DNA of 64,000 bases from Natronomonas salsuginis (GCF_005239135.1 NZ_QKNX01000006.1:62001-126000); one strand, 5' to 3'; positions 1-8,176 are shown, numbered from the stretch's first letter. The notes: generated by a model not told the origin, from the letters alone. Translations and numbers: made by a program.

Positions 1-1
1 A

Positions 2-775
2 CACGGCGCCGAACCGCCCGAACCGGTTGCGGCGGCGATCCGCGAGGCCGACGCCTTTCTCGCCCCAACGACGAAGAGCATCAGCCACACTCGAGCGCGC
101 TCGAACGCGACGGCCGAGGGCGCTCGCGGCGCGACGCTGCCCGGGATCACCGAGGAGGTGTTCACCGTCGGCCTCGACGCCGATTACGATGCGATCGCCG
201 CCGAGTGCGACGCGATGCTCGACCGCGTCGAGGGGGCCGACGAGATCCGCGTCACATCCCCGCAGGGGACCGACATCACCTTCGAGGTGGGCGAGCGCCC
301 CTGGAACGAGGACACGGGCATCGTCCACGAGCCCGGCTCCTTCTCGAACCTGCCCGCCGGCGAGGTGTTCGTCAGCCCCGAGTCCGCGACGGGGACGTAC
401 GTCGTCGACGGGACGATCCGTCCGCACGGCCTGCTCGCCGAGGGGCAAACGGTCACGATCGATGTCGAGGACGGCTATCTCACGCACATCTCTGACGAGG
501 CGATCCGCGCCGACGCCGAGGCGGCCGCCGAACAGGTCGGGGACGCGGCGTACAACCTGGCGGAGCTCGGCATCGGGACGAACCTTGGCGTCACCGAACT
601 CGTCGGAAGCGTTCTGTTGGACGAGAAGGCCGCGGGGACGGTCCATATCGCCTTCGGCGACGACGCGGGCATCGGCGGCGACACCGACGCGCCGATCCAC
701 ATGGATGGCATTCTCCGAGAGCCGACGGTGTACGTCGACGGCGAGGCGATCGAGCTGCCATCACCCGCGACCTGA
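2..775 (+). CDS. Aminopeptidase, M29-like (5' truncated by window edge)
   Basis: The reading frame is open from base 2 to the TGA at 773-775, so only the C-terminal ~257 residues are seen. The sequence resembles the C-terminal half of thermophilic M29 metallo-aminopeptidases: a conserved ELGIGTN stretch, a LLDEKAAGTVHIAFG stretch and a C-terminal HMDG just before the end. The same pattern (ELGIGMN, LFDEKMGDTVHMAIG, HVDM) occurs in the complete paralogue at 35649-36740. Family role is removal of N-terminal residues from peptides using two metal ions in the cytoplasm. The internal GTG at 158 is not the start because homology-like coding continues upstream of it. A zinc-finger gene follows 60 bp downstream. 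Confidence 0.85.
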   Translation, partial: HGAEPPEPVAAAIREADAFLAPTTKSISHTRARSNATAEGARGATLPGITEEVFTVGLDADYDAIAAECDAMLDRVEGADEIRVTSPQGTDITFEVGERPWNEDTGIVHEPGSFSNLPAGEVFVSPESATGTYVVDGTIRPHGLLAEGQTVTIDVEDGYLTHISDEAIRADAEAAAEQVGDAAYNLAELGIGTNLGVTELVGSVLLDEKAAGTVHIAFGDDAGIGGDTDAPIHMDGILREPTVYVDGEAIELPSPAT

Positions 776-835
776 CGCGGGCTTTCTGCACCCCAGAGCC
801 ACGGCCTTATACGGCTGGACGGTCAACTCCGCTCA

Positions 836-1486
836 ATGAGTCATCAGCGCGTCGCGGTCCGATGTCCGTCCTGCTCTCCCGCCGAGGAGACCGTCCACGA
901 GGTACTGAACCGCGGGGGCGGCGTCACCGTCAGGTGCAGCGAGTGCGGGCAGGTCCACAAGACGGCGCTCGAGGCGGAGGCGACCGTCGACCGCCGCGTC
1001 ATCGTCTCGCAGGGCGACGAGTCGATCAGCGCTCGGGTCGACATCCCACCGGCGGAACGACTCGTCGTCGGCGACGAGTTCCTCGTCGAGACCGACGAGG
1101 CCATCCTGACTGCACGGATCACCTCGCTCGAGAAATCCGACGGCTCCCGGGGCGACGGGGCCGACGCGGCGGACGTCGAGACGATCTGGGCCCGCGCCGT
1201 CGGCAACGTCACGGTCAACCTGACGCTGCACCCCAAAGAAGGGACGCACGACGAGTCCAGAAGCGTCCGCATCCAAGTACCCGGCGACGAGGAGTTCGTC
1301 ATCGGCCGCACCCACGAGTACGGCGGCGAGGAGTTCAGCGTCGAGCGCATCCTCGTCCGCGAGGACGCGACCGACTACGAGCGCACGGACTTCGACTTCG
1401 CCGGCGATTCCGTGCTCGCAAAGGACATCAAACGGATCTACGCGCGAGATGAGGACGCCCGAACCCGCGCGTGGTCGGGCTGGTGA
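836..1486 (+). CDS. HVO_0476-type zinc-ribbon protein
   Basis: A 216-residue acidic cytoplasmic protein. An N-terminal zinc ribbon is formed by CPSC (Cys10, Cys13) and CSEC (Cys34, Cys37), followed by a mainly beta region. It matches the haloarchaeal family usually annotated as HVO_0476 zinc finger protein, whose function is not established. The ATG at 836 sits about 30 bp after a TATA-like CTTATACGG (805-813), consistent with a leaderless or nearly leaderless transcript. The methyltransferase gene begins 17 bp after its stop, suggesting co-transcription. Confidence 0.85.
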   Translation: MSHQRVAVRCPSCSPAEETVHEVLNRGGGVTVRCSECGQVHKTALEAEATVDRRVIVSQGDESISARVDIPPAERLVVGDEFLVETDEAILTARITSLEKSDGSRGDGADAADVETIWARAVGNVTVNLTLHPKEGTHDESRSVRIQVPGDEEFVIGRTHEYGGEEFSVERILVREDATDYERTDFDFAGDSVLAKDIKRIYARDEDARTRAWSGW

Positions 1487-1503
1487 GTTCGGGGTGATCG
1501 AGC

Positions 1504-2157
1504 GTGTTCCGGCGTGACTCAGGCGTCGACTTCGAGGCGGCCCGCCAACGGATGGTCGATTCGCTCGTCGCGTCCGGGCGCATTGAGCGGCAGGCGACGG
1601 CGGACGCCCTCCGGGCGGTTCCGCGACACGAGTTCGTCCCCGAGTCGCGTCGCGCCGCGGCCTACCGCGACCGACCGCTGCCGATCGGCGCGGGACAGAC
1701 GATCTCCGCGCCGCACATGGTCGCGATTATGTGCGACATCCTCGCACCCGATCCCGGCGACGAGATCCTCGAGATCGGCACCGGCTGCGGCTATCACGCC
1801 GCGGTGACCGCCGAACTCGTCGGCGCAGAGCACGTCTACACCGTCGAGTACGTCGACTCGCTCGCGGCCGACGCCGAGCGCCGTCTCGACAGGCTCGGCT
1901 ACGGCGACGTCGCCGTCCGCGTCGGCGACGGTTGGGAGGGGTGGCCCGAACACGCCCCCTACGACGGCGCGTATCTCACCTGCGCCGCGCCGGAGCCCCC
2001 TGACGCCGTGCTCGACCAGCTCCGCGTCGGCGGGCGGCTCGTCGCGCCGATCGGGACGGGTCGACAGACGCTCATCGAGGCCGTCCGAACTGCCGAAGGC
2101 GTCGACAGACGGACCCACGGCCCCGTTCAGTTCGTCTCGATGCAAGGCGGCGAGTAG
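1504..2157 (+). CDS. pcm: Protein-L-isoaspartate O-methyltransferase
   Basis: This 217-residue enzyme transfers methyl from S-adenosylmethionine to L-isoaspartyl residues of damaged proteins so that they can be repaired. The family substrate-loop motif GAGQTISAPHM lies at residues 62-72, and the SAM-binding motif LEIGTGCGYHAAV at 89-101. The RxxFVP region (about 41-46) is also typical. The start is a GTG at 1504, since no ATG lies between the upstream stop and the conserved N-terminal helix. A diverged paralogue follows at 2235, and the zinc-finger gene is just upstream. Confidence 0.92.
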   Translation: MFRRDSGVDFEAARQRMVDSLVASGRIERQATADALRAVPRHEFVPESRRAAAYRDRPLPIGAGQTISAPHMVAIMCDILAPDPGDEILEIGTGCGYHAAVTAELVGAEHVYTVEYVDSLAADAERRLDRLGYGDVAVRVGDGWEGWPEHAPYDGAYLTCAAPEPPDAVLDQLRVGGRLVAPIGTGRQTLIEAVRTAEGVDRRTHGPVQFVSMQGGE

Positions 2158-2234
2158 CCCGGGCCTGGGGATCAGCGCTGGTCGAACCGTCGCCGGCCGC
2201 TCGATTCAATAGGATCGGGCACTGACCCTGGCGT

Positions 2235-2969
2235 ATGGATCCCGTGGTGCTCCGAGACGACATGGTCGACAGCCTCGAACACGAGGCCAAGGCCGTCGTC
2301 GGCTCGGAGCGGGTCAGCGTCGCCATGCGAACGGTGCCGAGGGAGCCGTTCGTCGACGAGGACGCCGCGGCCTACGCGGATCGCTCCTTCGAGCGGCTCG
2401 GAACGCGCGTCCTCTCGCCGAGTGCGGCCGGTCGTCTCTTCGAGGCGCTGGACGTTCGCCCCGACGACTCGGTGCTCGTCGTGGGCGTCGGCGTCGGCTA
2501 CACCGCCGCGGTGCTCGCCGAACTCACCGATGAGGCCAACGTCCACGCCGTCGACATCGCCCGCCGACTCGTCTACGAGGCCCGATCGAACCTCGATTCA
2601 GCCGGCTACGGCGGCGTCCTCGTCGACTGCCGCGACGGCGCTCGAGGGCTGCCCGAGTACGCTCCCTACGACCGGATCCTTCTGGAGGCCGCCGCCATCG
2701 AGCCGCCGCGAGCCCTGCTCGACCAGTTGGCCCCCGGCGGCCGGCTCGTGATGCCGCTCGGCGGTGCGGCCCAAGAACTCGTCGCCATCGAGGGCGGCGA
2801 GCGGATCGAGTACGGCACCGTCGCCTACCACCCGATGCTCGTCGACGGCGAGCAGGTCGATACGATCGAGCGAAACCGGACCTATCGCGAGGATCGCGAA
2901 CACGCCCGCCGAGCCGCCGAGCGACGGAAGGGGTGGGAGCAGACGTGGATCGACTGGGATCGGGTTTAA
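2235..2969 (+). CDS. Diverged isoaspartyl methyltransferase-like protein
   Basis: A 244-residue paralogue of the preceding pcm product. The SAM-binding segment survives as VVGVGVGYTAAVL (residues 82-94), and the LDQL-PGGRLV segment typical of PIMTs is present. The substrate-loop motif GAGQTISAPHM is instead GTRVLSPSAAG (56-66), so canonical repair of isoaspartate is doubtful. Haloarchaea commonly carry such a second PIMT-like gene beside pcm; its substrate is unknown to me. The last codons abut an inverted transposase remnant, and the TAA at 2967-2969 lies at or inside that junction, so the original C-terminus may have been altered. Confidence 0.8.
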   Translation: MDPVVLRDDMVDSLEHEAKAVVGSERVSVAMRTVPREPFVDEDAAAYADRSFERLGTRVLSPSAAGRLFEALDVRPDDSVLVVGVGVGYTAAVLAELTDEANVHAVDIARRLVYEARSNLDSAGYGGVLVDCRDGARGLPEYAPYDRILLEAAAIEPPRALLDQLAPGGRLVMPLGGAAQELVAIEGGERIEYGTVAYHPMLVDGEQVDTIERNRTYREDREHARRAAERRKGWEQTWIDWDRV

Positions 2970-3236
2970 CACCGCAAATACGGTCTCACTCATTGACCGG
3001 TGATTGTAGACACTATCGTCAATTCTGGCGTTGTGAGCTTTCTTGCGTGCGTTTTGCTCGCAGTGTTTGATCACTGGTCGCGTAGACCTGTCACGACAGG
3101 CTTCACGGAGATCACTCCACGAGTACATCTTGTCGGCCAGCAACGCTTGCAGGTCTTCGGCGTTCCGCCGAAAGACCTGCGGCCCGATATAGCTGTGATA
3201 TGTTTTTTGTGGTTAAATGAGTGTCCATGATAGCAA
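2966..3236 (-). pseudogene. IS5-type haloarchaeal transposase remnant
   Basis: On the minus strand, roughly 3200 to 2970 translates to QVFRRNAEDLQALLADKM followed by YSWSDLREACRD, RPVIKH, KAHNARIDDSVYNHRSMSET and VF. That is the C-terminal catalytic region of IS5-like ISH transposases. There is no intact N-terminus: an in-frame stop lies near 3222-3224, and the upstream segment that could encode MDTHLTTKN is in another frame, implying a frameshift. The 3' end is lost where the remnant meets the methyltransferase-like gene. It is a decayed insertion sequence, not a functional gene. Confidence 0.8.
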
Positions 3237-3258
3237 GTGACTCCGCGTCAACGAGCAG

Positions 3259-3352
3259 CGTCGACTACACTGGGGTGATCGCACGACCCGCCGAGTGACG
3301 ACAATCCGACGGAGCAACCATGGCGTCGACTACACTGGGGCGATCGCACGAC
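3259..3352. repeat. Pair of 29-bp direct repeats
   Basis: A 29-bp segment beginning CGTCGACTACACTGGGG occurs at 3259-3287 and again at 3324-3352 with one mismatch (T/C at the 18th base). The copies start 65 bp apart. They lie in the gene-poor stretch 3237-3500 between the transposase remnant and the next gene. No open frame there resembles a known protein. The repeats could be a small tandem duplication or the scar of a mobile element. Two copies are too few to call a CRISPR. Confidence 0.6.
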
Positions 3353-3500
3353 ACTGTTGTCTCGACGGTGGAAACGCAAGTCATCGGGAGCCGGAACGTC
3401 GCGAACCCTGTGCCGTCGGTGCTCTGGGGCTGACGGCGGTAGTGCGCTTTCCTCTCTCCGAGCGAACGAGTGCCCGAGAGGAACGTATTCAGCATCCTCG

Positions 3501-3950
3501 TCACCCGCTCACCACGAGCAACGCCGTGTTCCCCCGTTCGTCAGCGTACTCGCTTCCGGCCGGCGGCTTGACCTCGAACTCGATCGTCCCGTCGCCCTGA
3601 TTCGGGCGAAGCTCGGGTGTTAGCCGCAGCTCCGCGACGCCGTTTTGGTCGGTCGTCGCCGTCTCGACGCCGTCGAGTCGTGCCGAGCCCCCGCGGGCGA
3701 TGACCGTCGCGTCCGAGACGGTCTGGCCGTCGGGATCGACGACCGAAACCTCGATCGTCTGCTCGCCCGGCCCGACGACCTCCGGTTCTGGGTGAACGTC
3801 CAACTCGATGACCGCCAACCCCGAGATCCCCGAGATCATGTTCATCATCACCGAGAGACTCGCGACGCCGACGACCAACGCGATGACGAGTCTCACCGGC
3901 AGCCCTTCGATACCACGCGTATCCGATCTAAACCGCTGTATCCGTCGCAT
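3501..3950 (-). CDS. Membrane-anchored pilin-like protein with carboxypeptidase-regulatory-like fold
   Basis: A 149-residue protein with a charged N-terminus (MRRIQRFRSDTRGIEG), one hydrophobic segment at about residues 17-42, and an extracytoplasmic beta-rich domain. That domain has VSVVDPDGQTVSDATVIARGG and a TTDQNGVAELRLTP stretch typical of carboxypeptidase-regulatory-like or Ig-like folds. The RGIEGLPVRLVIALVVG junction resembles haloarchaeal type IV pilin-like leaders, so prepilin-peptidase processing is possible but not proved. The start was set at 3950 because a TATA box lies about 25 bp upstream; an upstream extension of the frame would contain that promoter. The function is unknown. 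Confidence 0.72.
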   Translation of the reverse strand: MRRIQRFRSDTRGIEGLPVRLVIALVVGVASLSVMMNMISGISGLAVIELDVHPEPEVVGPGEQTIEVSVVDPDGQTVSDATVIARGGSARLDGVETATTDQNGVAELRLTPELRPNQGDGTIEFEVKPPAGSEYADERGNTALLVVSG

Positions 3951-3968
3951 GGGTCGTTTGGCCCCGTA

Positions 3969-3982
3969 TTGGTATATAAACT
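3969..3982 (-). promoter_or_regulatory. TATA promoter for the pilin-like gene
   Basis: The minus strand reads CAGTTTATATACC here, a good haloarchaeal TATA match whose centre is about 25 bp before the ATG at 3950. This predicts a leaderless mRNA. On the plus strand the element is a weaker match and is far from the next gene. Confidence 0.55.
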
Positions 3983-4151
3983 GTCGCCCGGAACCCAGGG
4001 GTGGGCTCCAATACGCCGGCTCCCTGCGACGGTGAACGAACTGCGCCACCCGTCAGCGACTCGCGGGTGATCGAACGCGGCAGTTCCACTGCCCGGCGTA
4101 CCGCTTTCGATGCCCGAACCAGAAGCGACTCCAAGACAGGTCACGAACGAT

Positions 4152-5405
4152 ATGTCGATGGCGGCCCCCAACCGAAACCGGCGTTCCAGACGGGAGTACC
4201 TCCGGGACCTCGTCGCGGTCGGCGGAACGGTCGCGCTGACGGCGTGTCTCCAGGAGACAGATCCGACCGTTCCGACCGGCGACCCGGCCGAACGGCCGCA
4301 CCGCCAGCACGCTTGGAACGACGTGCTCCGGACCGACGAGCACGGGAATCGTCGCCCGCCGAAGCACCACGTCTTGGTGCCGCTTCGCCTCGTCGTTACG
4401 CCGACCGAGGAGCCCCGGACGCAGGTCGAGACGGCGCTTCAGTCGCTCGAATCCGCGTACGCTTTCGATCCGGAGGGCTTGCTTTTCACGGTCGGATACG
4501 CCCCGGCGTACTTCGAGCGAATCGGCGCTGAGCCGCCGATCCCGTCACCCGAACCGCTGACGCCGATGGAGTCGCCGACGCTCGACGCGTTCGACGCGCT
4601 CGTCCACCTTGCGAGCGACGCCCCATCGGTCGTCCTCGAGGCCGAGGAAGCCCTCCTCGGATCGGTCGACGAACCCAACGGCGTGTCGATGGACGCCACC
4701 TTCGAGGGCGTCTTCGAACGCGCCGAGCCGCGCCGAACCGGCTTCGTCGGCCCCGGACTGCCCGCGGCGCACACCGACGTCGACGGCGTCCCCGACTCAG
4801 TTCCGGAGGACGCGCCTTTCTTCATGGGATTTCGTTCCGGTCTCGCGGAGAGCCAGGCGTCCGAGGACCGCGTCACCATCGAAGAGGGCCCGTACGCCGG
4901 CGGGACGACAACGCACGTCGAGTCGCTGTCACTCCAGTTGGAGACGTGGTTCGAACAGGAGGGCCGCGCCCAGCGCGTCGCCCGGACGTTCAGCCCCGAG
5001 CACGACCCCGAATCGATCGGCGACATCGGTGAGGGACTCGGCGCGTCCACGGGCGTCGTCGGCGATATTGCCGAGAAGACGGCCGAACACGCTCGAACCC
5101 GCGGCGTGGTCGGTCACGCCCAGAAGGCGGCTCGCGCCCGCGACGAGGACGGGGCCCCGCTCCTGTTGCGACGGGACTTCAACACCGTCGACGGCGATCG
5201 CCCCGGAGCCCACTTTCTCGCTCACCAGCGACGCATCGAGGAGTACATCAGGGTTCGCCAGGCGATGGCCGGATTGGATCTCGCGGGCGAAGGCGTCGGG
5301 CAGCGCCACAACAACGGCCTCCTGCAGTATATTTTCGTTCGACGCCGTGGAAACTACCTGATCCCGCCGCGCGATCGGCGCGCGCTCCCCAACACACACA
5401 GATGA
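4152..5405 (+). CDS. Tat-exported Dyp-type peroxidase homologue (DUF7405-like)
   Basis: A protein of about 417 residues with a Tat signal (RRSRREYLRDL followed by a hydrophobic stretch ending TACLQ, a lipobox-like cysteine). The rest aligns by eye with Dyp-type haem peroxidases such as EfeB: a GFRSG segment at 4827-4841 where the family has GFKDG, GGTTTHVESLSLQLETWF matching the conserved beta strand, and LLLRRDFN plus HFLAHQRRIEEYI near the end. The distal Asp of GxxDG is replaced by Ser, so peroxidase activity is uncertain. ATG 4152 has AGGTCA upstream; ATG 4110 is an alternative. The stop overlaps the next start (ATGA), so the operon is translationally coupled. Confidence 0.75.
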   Translation: MSMAAPNRNRRSRREYLRDLVAVGGTVALTACLQETDPTVPTGDPAERPHRQHAWNDVLRTDEHGNRRPPKHHVLVPLRLVVTPTEEPRTQVETALQSLESAYAFDPEGLLFTVGYAPAYFERIGAEPPIPSPEPLTPMESPTLDAFDALVHLASDAPSVVLEAEEALLGSVDEPNGVSMDATFEGVFERAEPRRTGFVGPGLPAAHTDVDGVPDSVPEDAPFFMGFRSGLAESQASEDRVTIEEGPYAGGTTTHVESLSLQLETWFEQEGRAQRVARTFSPEHDPESIGDIGEGLGASTGVVGDIAEKTAEHARTRGVVGHAQKAARARDEDGAPLLLRRDFNTVDGDRPGAHFLAHQRRIEEYIRVRQAMAGLDLAGEGVGQRHNNGLLQYIFVRRRGNYLIPPRDRRALPNTHR

Positions 5406-6610
5406 CGAAACACACACGCCCACCCACACACCGGACGACGAACAGCTACTCACGCCGTGCGCTGCTCGCGGCGAGCGCGTCGATCGCGGCCGGAACGGCT
5501 GGCTGTCTCGGCGGCGTCGGCGGGAACAGCCCCGACGCGGCGCAGCCAGAACCGATCGAAACCGACGACGACCTGCCCGAGCGGCCGCAGGTGACGAACC
5601 CGCCGGATGCGGTGTACCTCCCCTCTCACCGGGAGTCGATGGTTATGCTGTCGCCTATCGAGGTGGGCGAGTACGCGATCTCACCGCACGTCTCGTTCCC
5701 CCACCACTTTTGGCTTGTCACGGGAACCGAAACCGAGGAGGTCGCCCCGAGCGAGTACGGCGTTCACCTCATGCTCGCTGTTCGGGACGCGGAGACCGGA
5801 CAGCTACTTCCGGTCGACACCGGGGCCGAAGTCATCGTTCGGCGCGACGGCGAACGAATCGACCAGCGGATCCCGTGGCCGATGATCGCCCAGCCGATGG
5901 GGTTTCACTTCGGGGACAACGTCGCCCTCCCTGGCCCCGGTACCTACACCGTCGAGGTGACGTTGAACCCGATCGGAGCCCGCAAGACGGGCGGCTTCGA
6001 GGGGCGCTTCGAAGAGCGCGTCTCGACGACCTTCGAGTTCACCTACGACGACGAGGTCCGTCAGGAACTGATCGAGGGCGTGACGTTCGTCGAAGAGGAC
6101 CGCTGGGGCACGCCCGGCGCGCTCGAACCGATGGGACACGACGGCGGCCACGGTGGGGGACACGACGGCGGCCACGGTGGGGGACACGACGGCGGAGGCA
6201 ACGGCCACAACCACGGTGGATCGCCGTCGGGAATGTTGCCGCCGGCCTCGGCGTACCCCGGTCGGGATCTCGGATCGCCGTCGATCAGCGACGCCGCCTT
6301 CGTCGCTCGCTATCTCGAACGTTCGCGGCTGAGCTCCGACGGCGGCGGTTACCTCCTCGTGTCGCCGCGTACGCCCTACAACCGGTATCCGCTGCCCGAC
6401 ATGGCGCTGTCGGTCGCCGGCTCACTCGATGGCGAGTTGGTCCAGACGATCGACGACGAACTCGGCCACCACTACGGTCTCGCGGCCGAGTTGTCCCCCG
6501 GCGACGCGCTCGAGTTGGTGGTTGAGACGCCACCGCAACTCGCCCGCCACCGCGGCTACGAAACCGCGTTTCTTGAGTCCGGATCGATGCGTCTGGAGGT
6601 GTCCGAGTGA
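5402..6610 (+). CDS. Tat lipoprotein, P19/Tp34-like iron-binding protein with His-rich loop
   Basis: A 402-residue secreted lipoprotein: SRRALLAASASIAAG signal with lipobox TAGC. The first half resembles periplasmic P19-type iron/copper proteins (PF10634): HLMLAVRD, then PMIAQPMGFHFGDNVALPGPGTYTVEV, matching the family's metal-site and GPGTY motifs. Near residues 240-270 is a low-complexity (HDGGHGGG)n loop followed by GHNHGG, likely metal binding, and a second beta domain follows. P19 proteins accompany FTR1/EfeU iron permeases, and the upstream Dyp homologue echoes EfeUOB, but no permease is seen nearby. The start overlaps the previous stop, and the TGA overlaps the next ATG. Confidence 0.75.
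   Translation: MTKHTRPPTHRTTNSYSRRALLAASASIAAGTAGCLGGVGGNSPDAAQPEPIETDDDLPERPQVTNPPDAVYLPSHRESMVMLSPIEVGEYAISPHVSFPHHFWLVTGTETEEVAPSEYGVHLMLAVRDAETGQLLPVDTGAEVIVRRDGERIDQRIPWPMIAQPMGFHFGDNVALPGPGTYTVEVTLNPIGARKTGGFEGRFEERVSTTFEFTYDDEVRQELIEGVTFVEEDRWGTPGALEPMGHDGGHGGGHDGGHGGGHDGGGNGHNHGGSPSGMLPPASAYPGRDLGSPSISDAAFVARYLERSRLSSDGGGYLLVSPRTPYNRYPLPDMALSVAGSLDGELVQTIDDELGHHYGLAAELSPGDALELVVETPPQLARHRGYETAFLESGSMRLEVSE
6137..6195 (+). repeat. 24-bp in-frame tandem repeat encoding a His/Gly-rich loop
   Basis: Two and a half perfect copies of a 24-bp unit (6137-6160, 6161-6184, partial 6185-6195) encode HDGGHGGG HDGGHGGG HDGG. The exact repetition indicates recent expansion by replication slippage, so copy number may vary between strains. 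Confidence 0.85.
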
Positions 6611-7155
6611 TGCGCGAAAACGAATGGAGTCGATCCCGGCGGCGAGTGCTCCGCGCCGCCGCCGGTGTCGGCACGCTCGCGCTCGCGGGCTGTGTCGGCG
6701 GCGACGAGCCGCCCGAGGAGCCGACGGAATCGCCCGACGCCGAAGATATCGACCCGGATCTCAGATTGAACGGTCGCGTGCTCGCGTCGTCGTTCCCGAT
6801 CCGGCTCCGCGATCCCGACGAGGAGGCGGTCGTCACCGAGGTCCACTGGCACGGCGAGGGGTGGAGTCACTGGCACTTCCAGCCGCTCGAAATCTCGCTC
6901 GATGACACGCGTACACTCCAAGTGGTCGCGTTGGATCAGGACCTCGAGCCGATACCGCTCGGCGAAGACGACGCGTATCAGGTGGTCGTCCGTCGAACCG
7001 AGGAGACGGCTGCGGATCTCCTCGAGGTCGGCGTGGCGGACGATCGGATCGAGTTCCGCGGGACGACCGCGGGCGAGGGACAGCTAGTCTTCGAGCTGCG
7101 ACACGACGGCGAGCGAGCGTGGCTCTCCCCACCGCTCGAAACCGCCGTCGAGTAG
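6610..7155 (+). CDS. Small Tat lipoprotein with a His/Trp-rich motif
   Basis: A protein of about 181 residues with a Tat signal (SRRRVLRAAAGVG) and lipobox LAGC, then an acidic linker and a single beta-rich domain. Its striking feature is the cluster EVHWHGEGWSHWHFQPLEI near residues 76-94, with four histidines and three tryptophans, suggesting metal binding on the outer face of the membrane. I do not recognise a named family. It is the third gene of a translationally coupled operon (TGATG overlap with the P19-like gene), so a role in the same metal-acquisition process is inferred. GTG 6607 is a near-identical alternative start. Confidence 0.68.
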   Translation: MRENEWSRSRRRVLRAAAGVGTLALAGCVGGDEPPEEPTESPDAEDIDPDLRLNGRVLASSFPIRLRDPDEEAVVTEVHWHGEGWSHWHFQPLEISLDDTRTLQVVALDQDLEPIPLGEDDAYQVVVRRTEETAADLLEVGVADDRIEFRGTTAGEGQLVFELRHDGERAWLSPPLETAVE

Positions 7156-7459
7156 CGATGCGAAGCGGCATTGGGAGTATTACGCCGCGTGGTTCAATCT
7201 CTGTAGCCTGCCAACGATTTCGAGCGCGGCGATACTGGGTGCGGTTAGCGGAGTTCAAACAAATCTCCAACGTGTCTGTGCCCCGCGATTGAATTCGTGG
7301 GATTTCTCCTCGCACTGACGTTAGCAACCTGTCCCGCGTGACCGGCCCTGCGAGGACATCACTGACGGGGATTTCGACCGAGCCCTCGGTTCACTCAAAC
7401 CTCCGTTGTACCGTACCCTAGAATGATACTCGTGATACCGCTATATCCGAGCGGTCAGC
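7156..7459. other. Intergenic region without recognisable gene
   Basis: About 300 bp between the lipoprotein operon and the next secreted protein. No convincing coding frame, RNA or repeat was found. A short frame just before 7425 reads FDRALGSLKPPLYRTLE and could be the tail of a lost gene, but this is weak. CTATATCC at 7440-7447 is a possible promoter element for the gene at 7460. Confidence 0.5.
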
Positions 7460-8176
7460 ATGGACGTTTCCACGAAGCGCTCTCTCCCACTTTGCGTGGG
7501 CATACTCGTGATCCTCCTCGCAAACCCAGCGACCGTCTCCCCGGGGATGGCCAAGGCCCCGCCGGAGCCCGTCTGTGGCGTTTGTACGAGCGCGCTCGAC
7601 GAGGCTGCAGGTGATCACGGGGTCTCCCTCCAACGCGGCGAGAGCAGGATGACGATCCAGTTGTCGCGAAACGGACGTGCGGAATTTGTCGCCCACGTCG
7701 AGCTAACGCAGGGTGCGGATCGACTCCGAAATGACTCGCTTCGAGACACGATCGTCCGAGACGTCTCCTACATTCTCGTCGACGATCGAGTAGATCTCCG
7801 GACCGCGATAGTTGACGGCGACCTACGTGTTCGATACGCGTCTCGCGACGTTGCGCACACGACGCTCGGCGTCGTACAGTTCGATGCGTTCCACACCCGA
7901 GGCGCACCCCCGCTTGCCACCGGTGGGGAGGGGAGTCCGTACCCGGGAGCCGATCGGTTGACACTGCGGGCACCCCCCGGATACGAACTCCACGGTTCCC
8001 ACGGCGATTTCACCAACGAGACATCGGCCCGCTGGCACGGAGACAGCCACGAGCGATATTCGGGCCACATCGAAGAGGACGTCACCATCTCGTTCAGTCC
8101 CGAACAGTCGCGTTTCCCGAACGTCCGGATTGCAGCGGCAAACTTCCTCGACTGGGTGGGTTCTCTCGGTGGCTGA
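7460..8176 (+). CDS. Secreted hypothetical protein with CxxC motif
   Basis: A 238-residue protein with a Sec-type signal peptide (positive N-terminus, hydrophobic residues about 9-28). Immediately after it is PVCGVCTSALDEAA, a CxxC resembling redox or metal-binding sites, followed by a beta-rich acidic domain. It ends in NFLDWVGSLGG with no membrane anchor, so either it is fully secreted or a C-terminal anchor has been lost. I do not recognise a characterised family. It lies alone between the iron-type operon and a PRC-barrel gene. Confidence 0.65.
   Translation: MDVSTKRSLPLCVGILVILLANPATVSPGMAKAPPEPVCGVCTSALDEAAGDHGVSLQRGESRMTIQLSRNGRAEFVAHVELTQGADRLRNDSLRDTIVRDVSYILVDDRVDLRTAIVDGDLRVRYASRDVAHTTLGVVQFDAFHTRGAPPLATGGEGSPYPGADRLTLRAPPGYELHGSHGDFTNETSARWHGDSHERYSGHIEEDVTISFSPEQSRFPNVRIAAANFLDWVGSLGG

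Noticed and set aside
3000-3230. A 76-codon plus-strand frame
   Set aside because: It is antisense to the transposase remnant, whose minus-strand translation matches a known family.
3259-3352. A possible CRISPR
   Set aside because: Only two copies are present, the spacer would be 36 bp but no further units or cas genes occur nearby.
3265-3504. A 79-codon minus-strand frame covering the direct repeats
   Set aside because: It has no family resemblance and includes both repeats; it is more likely non-coding.
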